Shown here: positions 1 to 9,032 of the stretch, in pieces | Layout of the letters: each line of letters opens with the position of its first letter | Position numbering within the stretch: position 1 is the stretch's first letter | Source of the DNA: Colidextribacter sp. OB.20 | GTDB lineage: Bacteria; Bacillota; Clostridia; Oscillospirales; Oscillospiraceae | Assembly: GCF_009911595.1 (NCBI RefSeq) | Contig: NZ_QWKG01000008.1 | Coordinates: forward strand, 1 to 64,000 | DNA length: 64,000 bases | Direction of reading: 5' to 3' | Notes under the pieces: model-generated | Told to the model about the DNA's origin: nothing | The model's database searches: none | The model's input: only the letters and a program-made list of their open reading frames with translations | Position numbers and translations under genes: made by a program

Positions 1-66
1 GACGACCCGGCGCGCCGTTTGAAACATATTTGGGACTGCGGCGCGCCGAGGTCGTCGCGCCCTACA
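1..66. repeat. Family B dispersed palindromic repeat
   Basis: Two inverted GGCGCGCC-containing halves (GACGACCCGGCGCGCC and GGCGCGCCGAGGTCGTC) followed by CCCTACA. The same unit recurs at about twelve places in this window. It lies just downstream of ftsW. Confidence 0.75.
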
Positions 67-73
67 CATAAAA

Positions 74-1303
74 TCAATCCTTCCTCGGGGCCGGTATCTG
101 CCGGGAAATGCTCAGGATAACGCCCATCTCCGCCAGATGGATCATCAGGGCGGTGCCGCCGTAGCTGAAGAAGGGCAGGGGGATGCCGGTGTTGGGGATC
201 AGGCCGGTGACCACGCCCACGTTGAAGAATACCTGGGCGGCCAGCAGGGTGATGATGCCCACCACGGTGAGCATCCCGAACTTATCCCGGGCGTGGAGAG
301 CAATCCAGTACCCCCGGAGGATCAGCAGAGCGAAGAGCAGCAGGATCATGAAGGCCCCGATGAGCCCCAGCTCCTCCACCACGATGGAGAAAATCATGTC
401 GTTCTCCGGCTCGGGAACGAAACCGTATTTCTGGTTGCTCTCCCCCAGCCCCCGGCCCAGCAGGCCCCCCGAGGCGATAGAGTAGATGCCCTGGCGAAAC
501 TGGTAGCCGCCGTCCTGGGGGTCCACCGACCAGGGGTCCAGCCAGATGGTGATTTTCCGGTTTACATAGCCCACCGTGTGATACAGAACAAACAGCAGGC
601 CGGCGGCCGCGCCGCCCAGTCCGGTGAACCACCACAGGCTGATGCCCGAGACCAGCAGAACCGCCGCGGCTCCCACCGCCACCAGCATGGCGCCCGACAC
701 ATGGGGCTCAAAGACAATCAGGCCCAGCACCACCACCAGCACCATGCCGTAGGGCACCAGCTCCAAAAAGCCGATCTTCTCCAGCCAGTTCAGTGCCCGC
801 CCTGTGCCGGTGCGCCGGGTGAAGCGCAGCTGCTTCTCCGTGTCCCGCTTGCACAGCCGGGCGGCGAAGAAGAGCACCACCGCCACCTTGGCAATCTCCG
901 AGGGCTGGTAGGTAGGCCCGGCCACCAGCAGAACCTTCAGCCAGCGGCGCACGTCGTTGATGGGGGCGTTCAGGCCGGGGATATAGCAGATCATCAGCAG
1001 GACGATGGATACCGCCAGGGCCAGAGGGGCCATCCAGCGGAAGCGCTGGTAGTTGATGCGGGAGACGACATACATCCCCGCCAGTCCGGCCCCGGCGAAG
1101 AGGGCCTGGCGGGTAATGTAGAAGTATGGGTTGTTGTTCACCGGGGGCTTGGAGTCCCGGAAGGCGGTATAGTAGGAGGCGGAGAAGAGCATCACCAGCC
1201 CGATGCCCAGCAGCAGCAGCACCAGCATCAGAAAGGGCAGGTCCAGCGGTCCCCGGGCCAGCTGCTCCTCCATGGTCAGATCTCGTTTCGCTTTGCGGGC
1301 CAA
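74..1303 (-). CDS. ftsW: SEDS-family cell-wall glycosyltransferase FtsW/SpoVE
   Basis: Peptidoglycan polymerase of the SEDS (FtsW/RodA/SpoVE) family, which polymerises lipid II at the membrane together with a class B penicillin-binding protein. The 409-residue protein has about ten hydrophobic segments starting near residue 23. It shows the family signatures QPSEIAK near residue 130 and LPFFSYGGTAL near the C terminus. The start is TTG, supported by AGGAGG at 1312-1317 eight bases upstream; the next ATG (1273) lacks such a site. It is the last gene of the mraZ-led cluster here. In Bacillus the gene at this position is spoVE, so either a divisional or a sporulation role is possible. Confidence 0.93.
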   Translation of the reverse strand: MARKAKRDLTMEEQLARGPLDLPFLMLVLLLLGIGLVMLFSASYYTAFRDSKPPVNNNPYFYITRQALFAGAGLAGMYVVSRINYQRFRWMAPLALAVSIVLLMICYIPGLNAPINDVRRWLKVLLVAGPTYQPSEIAKVAVVLFFAARLCKRDTEKQLRFTRRTGTGRALNWLEKIGFLELVPYGMVLVVVLGLIVFEPHVSGAMLVAVGAAAVLLVSGISLWWFTGLGGAAAGLLFVLYHTVGYVNRKITIWLDPWSVDPQDGGYQFRQGIYSIASGGLLGRGLGESNQKYGFVPEPENDMIFSIVVEELGLIGAFMILLLFALLILRGYWIALHARDKFGMLTVVGIITLLAAQVFFNVGVVTGLIPNTGIPLPFFSYGGTALMIHLAEMGVILSISRQIPAPRKD

Positions 1304-1457
1304 GGGCTTTTCCTCCTTTCTCGTCGTCGCAAAGTCCGCTTCACTCGGAACGCCCTATCGGGCATTCCTCATTTCGCTCCCTTGCTCCTCCTCTCCAAAC
1401 GCGACCCGCTTTGCTGGGCTCGCGTTTGGGGGGCGGCCTTCGGCCGCCTCTTTTCCC
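1304..1457. other. Intergenic hairpins where murD is usually found
   Basis: No gene is visible between mraY and ftsW, where murD normally lies. The gap holds the hairpin AAACGCGACCC...GGGCTCGCGTTT (about 1397-1427) and GGCGGCCTTCGGCCGCC followed by TCTTTT (1433-1454). The second would terminate only plus-strand transcription, so its role for the minus-strand operon is unclear. Confidence 0.4.
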
Positions 1458-2447
1458 TTACATGGGATACCTGTACATGACCCCCAAAAAGCCCAGGCAG
1501 CACAGGGCCAGGGTAACGCCGGAGAAGATGCAGAACAGCTTGGTCTCGCTCCAGCCGCCCATCTCCAGGTGGTGGTGAAGGGGGGCCATGCGGAAAAACC
1601 GCTTGCCGTGGGTTTTCTTGAAATAGACCACCTGGATAATATCGGACAGCACCTCGGCCACATAGACCAGGCCGATAATGGGAATCACCAGGGGGACGTC
1701 CAGGGCAAAGGCCAGGCCGCACACCATCCCCCCCAAAAATAAGGAGCCGGTGTCGCCCATAAAGACCTTCGCGGGGTGGAAGTTGTAAATCAGAAAGGCG
1801 GCCAGACCCCCGGTGAGGGCGGCAGACAGGATAGCCAGGTCGTTCTTGCCGAACCAGGCGGACACCGCCATGTAGAACAGGGCCACCGGGATGGTGACAC
1901 CGGCGGCCAGGCCGTCGATGCCGTCGGTGAGGTTGACGGCGTTCACTGTGCCCACCATGACGAAGGCGGCGAATACCATATACGCCACCCAGGGGATGCC
2001 CACAATCTCAATCCCCAGGAACGGGATGTAGAGGTTGGGGGTCAGGTAGCCCTGCTCCCGCATCAGCACCGTGAAGGCGATGGCCGCCGCCAGCTGAAGC
2101 AGAAACTTCTGCGCGGCGGTGAGGCCCTCGTTGGCGTGGTGGCGCAGCTTTTGAAAGTCGTCTATAAAGCCGATCACGCCGAATACCAGGGCGAAGAGAA
2201 AGACATACAGATGGTTGTAATTTCCGCTCCGCAGCTCCTCCCAGCCCGCCACCAGACAGGCCGCGCCAATGGCCAGGATAAACATGATGCCGCCCATGGT
2301 GGGGGTGCCCTGCTTGGACATGTGCCAGGTCGGGCCGTCCTTTCGGATGGACTGGCCCGCCTTCAGCCGCCGGAGCAGCGGGATGAGCAGCTGTCCCACA
2401 ATAGCGGCCACCCCAAAGGACACAATGAAGCTGAGGATATATGTCAT
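1458..2447 (-). CDS. mraY: Phospho-N-acetylmuramoyl-pentapeptide-transferase MraY
   Basis: Transfers phospho-MurNAc-pentapeptide from UDP to undecaprenyl phosphate, making lipid I, at the inner face of the membrane. The protein is about 329 residues, close to the family norm, with multiple membrane segments. Visible family motifs are DDFQKLRHHANEGLTAAQK in the first third, NAVNLTDGIDGLAAG in the middle, FMGDTGSLFLGG, and HHHLEMGGWSE near the C terminus. The chosen ATG at 2447 is preceded by AGGAGGGG; an upstream extension of 22 residues has no ribosome site and does not look like MraY. It sits between murE and ftsW. Confidence 0.95.
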   Translation of the reverse strand: MTYILSFIVSFGVAAIVGQLLIPLLRRLKAGQSIRKDGPTWHMSKQGTPTMGGIMFILAIGAACLVAGWEELRSGNYNHLYVFLFALVFGVIGFIDDFQKLRHHANEGLTAAQKFLLQLAAAIAFTVLMREQGYLTPNLYIPFLGIEIVGIPWVAYMVFAAFVMVGTVNAVNLTDGIDGLAAGVTIPVALFYMAVSAWFGKNDLAILSAALTGGLAAFLIYNFHPAKVFMGDTGSLFLGGMVCGLAFALDVPLVIPIIGLVYVAEVLSDIIQVVYFKKTHGKRFFRMAPLHHHLEMGGWSETKLFCIFSGVTLALCCLGFLGVMYRYPM

Positions 2448-2504
2448 GTCGAAACCCCTCCTGGTCTTTCTCTTTTGAGCATACCAACCGCATGACTGCG
2501 GCCT

Positions 2505-2591
2505 GTAGGGCACGACGCTCCCGGCGCGCCGCCGATACCAAGCCCGCAGCCCGAACAGCGGGCCGCCGGGGCCGTCGGCCCCTACACGCCC
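2505..2591. repeat. Family B dispersed palindromic repeat
   Basis: GTAGGGCACGACGCTCCCGGC to GGCCCCTACA, a paired inverted copy filling the mraY-murE gap where murF could have been. Confidence 0.65.
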
Positions 2592-2627
2592 GTTGATTCA
2601 ATGTGGTCTGTGCACACAGACATAGTA

Positions 2628-4112
2628 TCATACCACATCCGCGGGAACTTTTCCAGTCATTTTTTGCCGGCTGTCCGCCCTGGCAAACCAATCAGCCACA
2701 ATCTCCCGCTCATCCATGTGGTACTGGACGCCGCCGACCTCCTGATAGGTCTCATGTCCCTTGCCCGCCAGGACAATCACATCCCCCGGCTTTCCCTGGG
2801 CCAGGGCCCAGCCGATGGCCGCCCGGCGGTCGGGCTCCACGTGGAGCTCCGCCTCCCCCATGCCCGCAAGAATATCGTCAATGATGGCCTGAGGGTCCTC
2901 AGTGCGGGGGTTGTCGGAGGTGACCACCGACAGATCGGCCAGCTCGGCGGCCACGGCCCCCATGACGGGCCGTTTGGTTTTATCCCGGTCGCCGCCGCAG
3001 CCAAAGACGCAGACAAGGCGGCCGGCGGTAAAGTCCCGGGCGGTGGTGAGAATATTCTCCAGGGCGTTGGGGCTGTGGGCGTAGTCGATGATGACGGTAT
3101 AGGCCCGTGGAACGGGGACCACCTCCACCCTGCCCTTCACCCCGTGGACGGCGGGCATGACCCGGGCCATGTCCTCCAGGTCCAGCCCCAGGCACAGCCC
3201 GGCGGCCAGAGCGGCCAGGGCGTTGTAGATGGAAAATCCCCCGGGGATCGGCAGGTGGACCCGGGAAATTCTGCCCAGGGTCAGGGCCTCGAACTCCACA
3301 CAGCCGGGAAACAGCCGGATATTCCGGGCGGTGAGGCCGGCACAGGCCCGGTTTTCCGAGTAGGTAAAGGCGGGGCAGGAGATTTTGTCCAGATACCAGC
3401 GGCCCGCCTCGTCGTCCAGGTTGAGCACCGCCCGGCGGCACTGGCCAAAGAGCAGCCCCTTGGCATCCCGGTACTCCTCCATGGTGTGGTGGTAGTCCAG
3501 GTGGTCCTGCGTCAGGTTGGTGAACACCCCTGCGTCGAAGGTCAGCCCCGCCGTCCGGTGCTGGACCAGGGCGTGGGAGGAGGCCTCCAGCACCACATGG
3601 GTGCAGCCGGCGTCCGCCATCCGGCGCAGCAGAGACTGCAGCTCATAGCTCTCCGGGGTCGTGCGGTGGGCGGGCAGCTCCTCGCCGCCGATCATGTTCC
3701 GGTTGGTGCCGATGAGGCCCACCTTGGCCCCCGCCGCCCGCTCCAGCAGCTCCTTGAGCAGGCTGGTGGTGGTGGTCTTGCCGTTGGTGCCGGTGACGGC
3801 AACCAGCGTCATGGAATCCCCCGGCCGGCCAAACCAGTTGGCCGAGACCAGGGCCAGGGCCAGCCGGCTGTCCGCCGCCGTCAGCCAGGGGCCGGGGCTC
3901 TCCGGGGCGCGCTCACACAGGACGGCGGCGGCCCCCCTGTCCAGGGCGGCCTCGATATACCGATGGCCATCGTTCTTCTCCCCGGACAGGGCTACAAAGA
4001 GAGCGCCGGGAGCCAGGGTCCGGGTGTCGTAGGATATGGAAGATATTTCCATATCTAAATCGGCATTCCCCCCCGTGAGGGAGACGCCTTCCAAAATCTT
4101 TCGCAGCTTCAT
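2628..4112 (-). CDS. murE: UDP-MurNAc-tripeptide synthetase MurE, meso-DAP type
   Basis: ATP-dependent cytoplasmic Mur ligase that adds the third stem-peptide residue. The P-loop GTNGKTTTTSLL lies near residue 110, and the central domain begins with HSPNALENIL. The substrate-specificity motif is DNPRTEDP, and DNPR is the form associated with meso-diaminopimelate rather than lysine. The protein is about 494 residues, a normal length. The ATG at 4112 with GAGGGGTG upstream is preferred over a GTG five codons earlier. It is directly downstream of the SpoVD-like gene; no murF follows it. Confidence 0.95.
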   Translation of the reverse strand: MKLRKILEGVSLTGGNADLDMEISSISYDTRTLAPGALFVALSGEKNDGHRYIEAALDRGAAAVLCERAPESPGPWLTAADSRLALALVSANWFGRPGDSMTLVAVTGTNGKTTTTSLLKELLERAAGAKVGLIGTNRNMIGGEELPAHRTTPESYELQSLLRRMADAGCTHVVLEASSHALVQHRTAGLTFDAGVFTNLTQDHLDYHHTMEEYRDAKGLLFGQCRRAVLNLDDEAGRWYLDKISCPAFTYSENRACAGLTARNIRLFPGCVEFEALTLGRISRVHLPIPGGFSIYNALAALAAGLCLGLDLEDMARVMPAVHGVKGRVEVVPVPRAYTVIIDYAHSPNALENILTTARDFTAGRLVCVFGCGGDRDKTKRPVMGAVAAELADLSVVTSDNPRTEDPQAIIDDILAGMGEAELHVEPDRRAAIGWALAQGKPGDVIVLAGKGHETYQEVGGVQYHMDEREIVADWFARADSRQKMTGKVPADVV

Positions 4113-4157
4113 GGTGTCACCCCTCACAGGGCGGAGTTTTATTCTATATAAGCTTCG

Positions 4158-6608
4158 CTATCCCGCATAGCCGTCCTCCACCTGGTTGAAGAAGCGGACG
4201 TCGATGACGGTGCCGATGGCAGCGGTGTCGCCGCCGTTGACGCTCTGGCGGTCTGCGGTGGTGGTGTTGCTGTAGTAGGTGGACACTCCCGAGGCCCGCA
4301 TGAAGAAGCCCGCCTTTTCCAGGGCCTTTTTAGCCTCCTCATAGGTCTTTCCAATCACATCGGGCACCGTACCGCTCTCCTCCGGAACGGCGTCCCCCAA
4401 GTATAGGATGACAGTGGAGCCGCCGGGGATCTTGGTGCCGCTGGCGGGGACCTGCCGGGAGACGGTGTCCCCCGAGCCCAGGGTGCGGTATTTCAGATTT
4501 TTCTCCTTCAGCGCCTTCTCCGCGTCGGCCAGGGTCATGCCAGTCACCTTGGGCATGGACACGTCGGCCACGGCGGACTCGTCGCTGTTGTACACCCGCT
4601 CCACTCCCATATAGTCCAGGATCTGGGCGATGAGGGGGCCGGCCTTTCGGGCGGCCATATTGCCGCCGCTGATGTAGCGGCCGGTGGTGGACTCGTTGCT
4701 CCCCGGCGCCTTGGGCTGGGGCTTGTCATAGGCGATGAGGACGATCACCTGGGGGTCGTCGGCGGGGGCGTAGCCCATAAAGGAGACGATGGTCCGGTCC
4801 TCCTCTGTCTTTACCTCGGAGGAGCCCGTCTTTCCCCCGATGCGGTAGCCCGCCACATAGGCGTTCTTGCCGGTGCCCTTGGACACCACCTGCTCCAGGA
4901 TGTCGGCCGCCCGCTGGCTGGTCTGCTTGCTGACCACCTGGCGGACCACCTCCGTCTCGGTGTTCCGGATGACGGTGCCGTCCTGGGTGCTCACCGTCTG
5001 GACCACGTAGGGCTTCACCAGGTTGCCCCCGTTGATGACGGCGGAGAAGCCGCAGATCATCTGCAGGGGGGTGACCTCGAAGCGCTGGCCGAAGGAGGCC
5101 ACCGCCAGGTCCACGTTGGTCATCTTGTCCCGGCTCCACATGCCGCCCACCAGGCTGGCCTCGCCGGGCAGGTCCACGCCGGTGCTTTCCAGCATCCCGA
5201 AGGCCTCGAAGTAGTCGTAAAATCTGTCTTTGCCCAGCCGGCTGCCGATCTCCATAAAGGCGGGGTTGCAGGAGTTGCCCACCGCCTCGGCCAGGGTCTG
5301 GCTGCCGTGGCCTGTCTTTTTGGAGCAGGTGATGGGCTTGGGGTAGCCCGGAATGGTAACTGAGCCGCTGCAATAGAAGGTGTCGCTCTCGCTGACCAGG
5401 CCCTCCTCCAGGGCGGCAGCCAGCACCATGGCCTTGAAGGTGGAACCCGGCTCATACCGGGAGTCGATGGCCCGGCTGCGCCACTGGGTGGTTCGGGCGT
5501 CCGCCCTGGCCTGGCTCTCCGCCTTGGCCATCAGCTCGCTGTCGGTGAGGTTGTCGGTGTTGTTCTCCTTCAGCGCGGCGTAGATGGAGGCAGTGTTGGC
5601 CTCCAGCTGGTCGTTGAGCAGGTCGTTGGTGATGAGGGAGTAGTTGTTGGGGTCGAAGTCCGGGGAGCTGGCAATGCCCAGCAGGGCCCCGGTCTTGGGG
5701 TCCATGGCGATGGCGAAGGCGCCGTTGCGCACGTCGAATTCCTGGATCCCCTCCTCCAGGGCCTTCTCCAGATAGGACTGGATGGTGGTGTCGATGGTGA
5801 GGGTCAGGTTGTAGCCGTCCTGGGCGTCCACGTAGTTGGCGTAGCTGTTATACCGCTCGGTGCCGCCGGCGGTGCGGGTGGTGTACACCCGGCCGGCGGT
5901 GCCCTCCAGCAGGTCGTTGTACATCGCCTCAATGCCGTAGGCCCCGCCGTTGGCGTTGACAAAGCCCAGGGCCTGGGCGGCCAGCCCGGCATAGGGGTAG
6001 TAGCGCTTGGTGCTGGTGATCAGGTAGAGGTAGGAGGCGGTCTTGTGTTCGGTGATGTACTCCTGAAAAACCTGCTTATCCTCCTCCTCGATGTCCACCT
6101 TCACCTCCCAGTAGGCGGATTTGGTGTTGTGGACCTGCTTGGTCACCTTTTCCCGGTCCAGGTCAGGGAGCAGGGTCATCAGGTCCTCCACCATCTGGCT
6201 CTGGGCGGCGGCCACGTTGGCCTGGTAGACCTCGTCCGGCAGCTTTTTGCCGTCCTCCCCCTTGTTGGAAACGCTCTTTACCAGGTCCCGGGGGGACAAA
6301 ATCAGCTTGTATACCGTGGCCGACATGGCCATCACGTTGTTGTTCCGGTCGTAGATATTGCCCCGGCTGGCGGAGATGGTGAAGTCCAGGGTCTGCTGGT
6401 CGCTGGCCTTCTGCTGATACTCCTCGTGGTGGACAATGGCGATGTCCCAGAGCTTCCAGCACAGGGGAACAAACATCAGCCCCCCGCAGACCACCATTAA
6501 AAACAGCGTCCGGTGGAGGATGGCCCGCTTGGAATGGCTGCCCCGGGTGGCGCTGGTGGTCACGCTGCCCCGACCCATGCTCCTCTCGTATTTGTTTGCC
6601 TTTCTCAT
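4158..6608 (-). CDS. spoVD: Class B penicillin-binding protein with PASTA domains, SpoVD/PbpB-like
   Basis: Peptidoglycan transpeptidase partner of the SEDS protein. After a basic N terminus there is one membrane anchor (around residues 35-55), then a dimerisation domain and the transpeptidase domain. The catalytic motifs are visible: SxxK as EPGSTFKAM, SxN as GNSCNPAF, and KTG as GGKTGSSEV. Two PASTA repeats follow in the last 150 residues (one starting PKVTGMTLADAEKALKE, one VPDVIGKTYEEAKKALE). The ATG at 6608 has a GGGAGGG site, so the protein is 816 residues; a longer 5' extension looks non-coding. PASTA domains fit SpoVD or division PBP2B. Only one such gene is present, where Bacillus has both. 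Confidence 0.92.
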   Translation of the reverse strand: MRKANKYERSMGRGSVTTSATRGSHSKRAILHRTLFLMVVCGGLMFVPLCWKLWDIAIVHHEEYQQKASDQQTLDFTISASRGNIYDRNNNVMAMSATVYKLILSPRDLVKSVSNKGEDGKKLPDEVYQANVAAAQSQMVEDLMTLLPDLDREKVTKQVHNTKSAYWEVKVDIEEEDKQVFQEYITEHKTASYLYLITSTKRYYPYAGLAAQALGFVNANGGAYGIEAMYNDLLEGTAGRVYTTRTAGGTERYNSYANYVDAQDGYNLTLTIDTTIQSYLEKALEEGIQEFDVRNGAFAIAMDPKTGALLGIASSPDFDPNNYSLITNDLLNDQLEANTASIYAALKENNTDNLTDSELMAKAESQARADARTTQWRSRAIDSRYEPGSTFKAMVLAAALEEGLVSESDTFYCSGSVTIPGYPKPITCSKKTGHGSQTLAEAVGNSCNPAFMEIGSRLGKDRFYDYFEAFGMLESTGVDLPGEASLVGGMWSRDKMTNVDLAVASFGQRFEVTPLQMICGFSAVINGGNLVKPYVVQTVSTQDGTVIRNTETEVVRQVVSKQTSQRAADILEQVVSKGTGKNAYVAGYRIGGKTGSSEVKTEEDRTIVSFMGYAPADDPQVIVLIAYDKPQPKAPGSNESTTGRYISGGNMAARKAGPLIAQILDYMGVERVYNSDESAVADVSMPKVTGMTLADAEKALKEKNLKYRTLGSGDTVSRQVPASGTKIPGGSTVILYLGDAVPEESGTVPDVIGKTYEEAKKALEKAGFFMRASGVSTYYSNTTTADRQSVNGGDTAAIGTVIDVRFFNQVEDGYAG

Positions 6609-6750
6609 GGAAAACCCTCCCTTGCGGGTGTCACATCTCACAAATAGAGCGCAAGAATTCCTCATTCTTGCGCCCGTAGTCTCTATATACCGGGTGAGTT
6701 TGCGCGCTCTGACCCAACCGGCCCTGCCTCACAATCACTATATGGCAGGG

Positions 6751-7305
6751 TCAGCGGAAATATTCTATAATGCCGCCGAACAGGCCGCCGATTCCCTTCA
6801 TCAGATCCTCCATTCCGGACAGGGGGGAGCTCCCCTGATAGACGGTGACGGTGTCCGGAGCGGACAGGTCGATGTATACCACCTGGTCGCTGGTGGGCCG
6901 GACCATGGTGTCCCCCACCGCCTCCTGGATAGTAGCCAGGTCGAAAACCTTCTCATACTGGGCAGACAGGGTGGTGTTCTCCACCTTCAGGTCGGACAGC
7001 TGCCGGCGCAGGGAGACCATCTCGTCATTGGCCACCATCAGCTGGGCGTAGCTGGTAATCAGCATCGCCGCGAAGACAGCCACCGCCAGAAAGCCCACCA
7101 CCGCGAAGGGGGCCACCGCCCCGGCCTGCCGGACCTCTACTCTGGCCCGCTTGTGGGGTTGGACCGGCTTCTTGGGCTGGGGGGCCGGTCCGCGCTCCTC
7201 CTCCCGGCGTGGGACTCGGACCGCGTTTCCGTCGTAGGTGGGCGCATAGGCCACGCTGCCGTAGGTGCTGTATGCGGTTGTATTACGGCGGCGGTTTGTT
7301 GCCAT
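6751..7305 (-). CDS. ftsL: FtsL-like septum assembly protein
   Basis: About 184 residues with a basic, proline-rich cytoplasmic N terminus, one membrane segment (AVVGFLAVAVFAAMLITSYA, about residues 70-90) and then a predicted coiled coil (MVSLRRQLSDLKVENTTLSA). This topology and the position between rsmH and the penicillin-binding protein identify an FtsL/DivIC-like divisome protein; the sequence itself is poorly conserved. The ATG at 7305 lies eight bases after AGGAGT; an ATG six codons earlier overlaps that site and is less likely. Confidence 0.8.
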   Translation of the reverse strand: MATNRRRNTTAYSTYGSVAYAPTYDGNAVRVPRREEERGPAPQPKKPVQPHKRARVEVRQAGAVAPFAVVGFLAVAVFAAMLITSYAQLMVANDEMVSLRRQLSDLKVENTTLSAQYEKVFDLATIQEAVGDTMVRPTSDQVVYIDLSAPDTVTVYQGSSPLSGMEDLMKGIGGLFGGIIEYFR

Positions 7306-7335
7306 GGGGTTCACTCCTGTCATTTGTATTCCGTA

Positions 7336-7367
7336 GAACAGGGACGGCGCAGAGGCCGCCCCCTACA
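7336..7367. repeat. Family B repeat containing the rsmH stop codon
   Basis: GGGACGGCGCAGAGGCCGCC followed by CCCTACA. Read on the minus strand, the TAG of TGTAGGGGGCGG is the rsmH stop at 7363-7365. Confidence 0.7.
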
Positions 7368-8298
7368 ATTTTTCAGCAATTCTTAATTTGGCGCTGCGGG
7401 CCCGGGGGTTCTCCTCAATCTCCCCCTCGCTGGGCAGGATGGGCTTTTTGTTGACCAGCCTGATGTCCGGCGTCTTTCCGCAGACGCATACGGGAAAGTC
7501 CGGGGGACAGGTACACCCCCGGGCAAAGCCAGCCAGGCCTGTTTTCACAATGCGGTCCTCCAGTGAGTGGAAGGTGATTACCGCCAGCCGTCCGCCCCTG
7601 TTCAGCCGGGGCACCGCCCGCTGGAGCATCCGCTCCACCGAGGCCAGCTCGTCGTTGACGGCGATGCGGATGGCCTGGAAGGTGCGCTTGGCGGGGTGCT
7701 GCTTCTCCCGCAGGGCCTTGGAGGGCATGGCGCTCTTAATGACCTCCACCAGCTCCAGGGTGGTGGTGACAGGCCTGTCCTCCCGGCGGCGGACGATGGC
7801 CCCGGCAATCTGGGGAGCATAGCGCTCCTCGCCGTACTGTGATATGATTCTCCTCAGCTCCTCCTGGGAGCAGGTGTTGACCACATCGGCGGCGGTGCGC
7901 CCCGTCCCCTGATCCATACGCATGTCCAGGGGGGCGTCGTGCATGTAGGAGAAGCCCCGGCTGCCGTCGTCCAGCTGGGGGGAGGAGACGCCCAAATCGA
8001 AGAGCATCCCGTCCACGCCGGGCAGAGACAGCCCGTCCAAAATCTCGTCAATCTGATCGAAGTTGCTGTGGACCAGGGTCACCCGGTCCAGCCAGGGGGC
8101 CAGCCGCTCCCGGGCGGCGTCCAGGGCCGCCTGGTCCCGGTCCACGCAAATGAGGCGGCCGGAGGTCAGCTGCTTCACAATCTCCCGGCTGTGGCCCGCC
8201 CGGCCCAGGGTGCCGTCCAGATAGACCCCCGACCGGCGGATATTCAGCGCCTCAATACACTCCTCCAGCAGGACGGAGCGGTGGGTAAGCTCACCCAT
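7363..8298 (-). CDS. rsmH: 16S rRNA (cytosine-1402-N4)-methyltransferase RsmH
   Basis: SAM-dependent methyltransferase (MraW) acting on C1402 of 16S rRNA. At 311 residues it is full length. It carries YLDGTLGRAGHS near residue 27, LFDLGVSSPQLDD, RGFSYMHDAPLDMRMDQ and, further on, NDELASVERML and VITFHSLEDRIVK, all characteristic of the family. It starts one base after the mraZ stop, so the two are probably translationally coupled; a GGGG site lies inside the end of mraZ. The stop codon is supplied by a dispersed repeat. Confidence 0.96.
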   Translation of the reverse strand: MGELTHRSVLLEECIEALNIRRSGVYLDGTLGRAGHSREIVKQLTSGRLICVDRDQAALDAARERLAPWLDRVTLVHSNFDQIDEILDGLSLPGVDGMLFDLGVSSPQLDDGSRGFSYMHDAPLDMRMDQGTGRTAADVVNTCSQEELRRIISQYGEERYAPQIAGAIVRRREDRPVTTTLELVEVIKSAMPSKALREKQHPAKRTFQAIRIAVNDELASVERMLQRAVPRLNRGGRLAVITFHSLEDRIVKTGLAGFARGCTCPPDFPVCVCGKTPDIRLVNKKPILPSEGEIEENPRARSAKLRIAEKL

Positions 8299-8299
8299 A

Positions 8300-8716
8300 T
8301 TAGAACCCCAGCTCGGCCATGCAGGCCGCCATCTTCTCCGGAGTCATTTCTTCCTCCTCCTGGGCGTTCCAGGCCTCGGCAGACCAGATCTCCGCCCGGT
8401 CGTGGACTCCGATGATAACCGCCTCCTTGTCCAGCCCGGCATACTGCCGCAGCTTCTGGGGGATGACAATCCGCCCCTGGCTGTCAGGCTCGCACTTGGC
8501 CGCGTTGGCAAACAGAGGGCGCATAGCCTTGGACTGGCTCATGGGCAGGGAGGCAAATTTCTCGGTGAAGCGGTCCCAGGTGGACTGGGGATAGATGGCC
8601 AGGCAGGCGTCCACGCCCATGGCCAGGTAGAAGGCGGTGCCCAGCTCCTCCCGGAGCTTGGCGGGGATGAACAGCCGGCCCTTGGCATCGATATTGTGCT
8701 CGTATGTGCCGGTCAC
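8300..8716 (-). CDS. mraZ: Transcriptional regulator MraZ
   Basis: DNA-binding regulator with two SpoVT/AbrB-like beta-barrel halves: GTYEHNIDAKGRLFIPAKLR near the N terminus, and CEPDSQGRIVIPQKLRQYAGL in the second half. At 138 residues it has the usual size. It is known to bind G-rich direct repeats upstream of itself and control the dcw operon. The start is GTG at 8716 with GAGGTG-AGGGG upstream. First gene of the operon; see the promoter and operator entries just upstream. Confidence 0.95.
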   Translation of the reverse strand: MTGTYEHNIDAKGRLFIPAKLREELGTAFYLAMGVDACLAIYPQSTWDRFTEKFASLPMSQSKAMRPLFANAAKCEPDSQGRIVIPQKLRQYAGLDKEAVIIGVHDRAEIWSAEAWNAQEEEEMTPEKMAACMAELGF

Positions 8717-8729
8717 GTCCCCTCACCTC

Positions 8730-8780
8730 TTCCCCCACCAGGGTGTCTATTTGAGGGATTTTCCCCCATTTCGCTCCACT
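8730..8780 (-). promoter_or_regulatory. Putative MraZ-binding G-rich repeats
   Basis: On the minus strand, GTGGAG (8774-8779) and ATGGGG (8764-8769) recur with a ten-base period and are followed by AAAA. A further GGTGGGGGAAGAGG lies at about 8728-8741. Direct TGGRG repeats at ten-base spacing just after the start of transcription resemble known MraZ boxes. Autoregulation is inferred. Confidence 0.45.
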
Positions 8781-8789
8781 GCGTTTTCC

Positions 8790-8818
8790 AGTATAATGCC
8801 TGTTAACATAAAAATCAA
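8790..8818 (-). promoter_or_regulatory. dcw operon promoter
   Basis: Minus-strand TTGATT (8813-8818), 17-base spacer, TATACT (8790-8795); predicted start near 8783, which places the G-rich repeats in the first transcribed bases. Confidence 0.7.
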
Positions 8819-9032
8819 GTGTTTTTTTCTGCCCGTTTTGTATTAAACATCGGGTTTTCGCCCAAAAAATTGCATTTTTATCCGTATAAAACATACGTTT
8901 CAGCCTGATGGGATGTCTCTATTATCCCCCCTTTCATACAAGATATGCGGTATGTCCGCCGCACACCGTCCCATATTTAGTGCCCGCACCCTCACCTTTC
9001 CACAGGCGCTTCTGTGAGAAATTGGGATAAAA

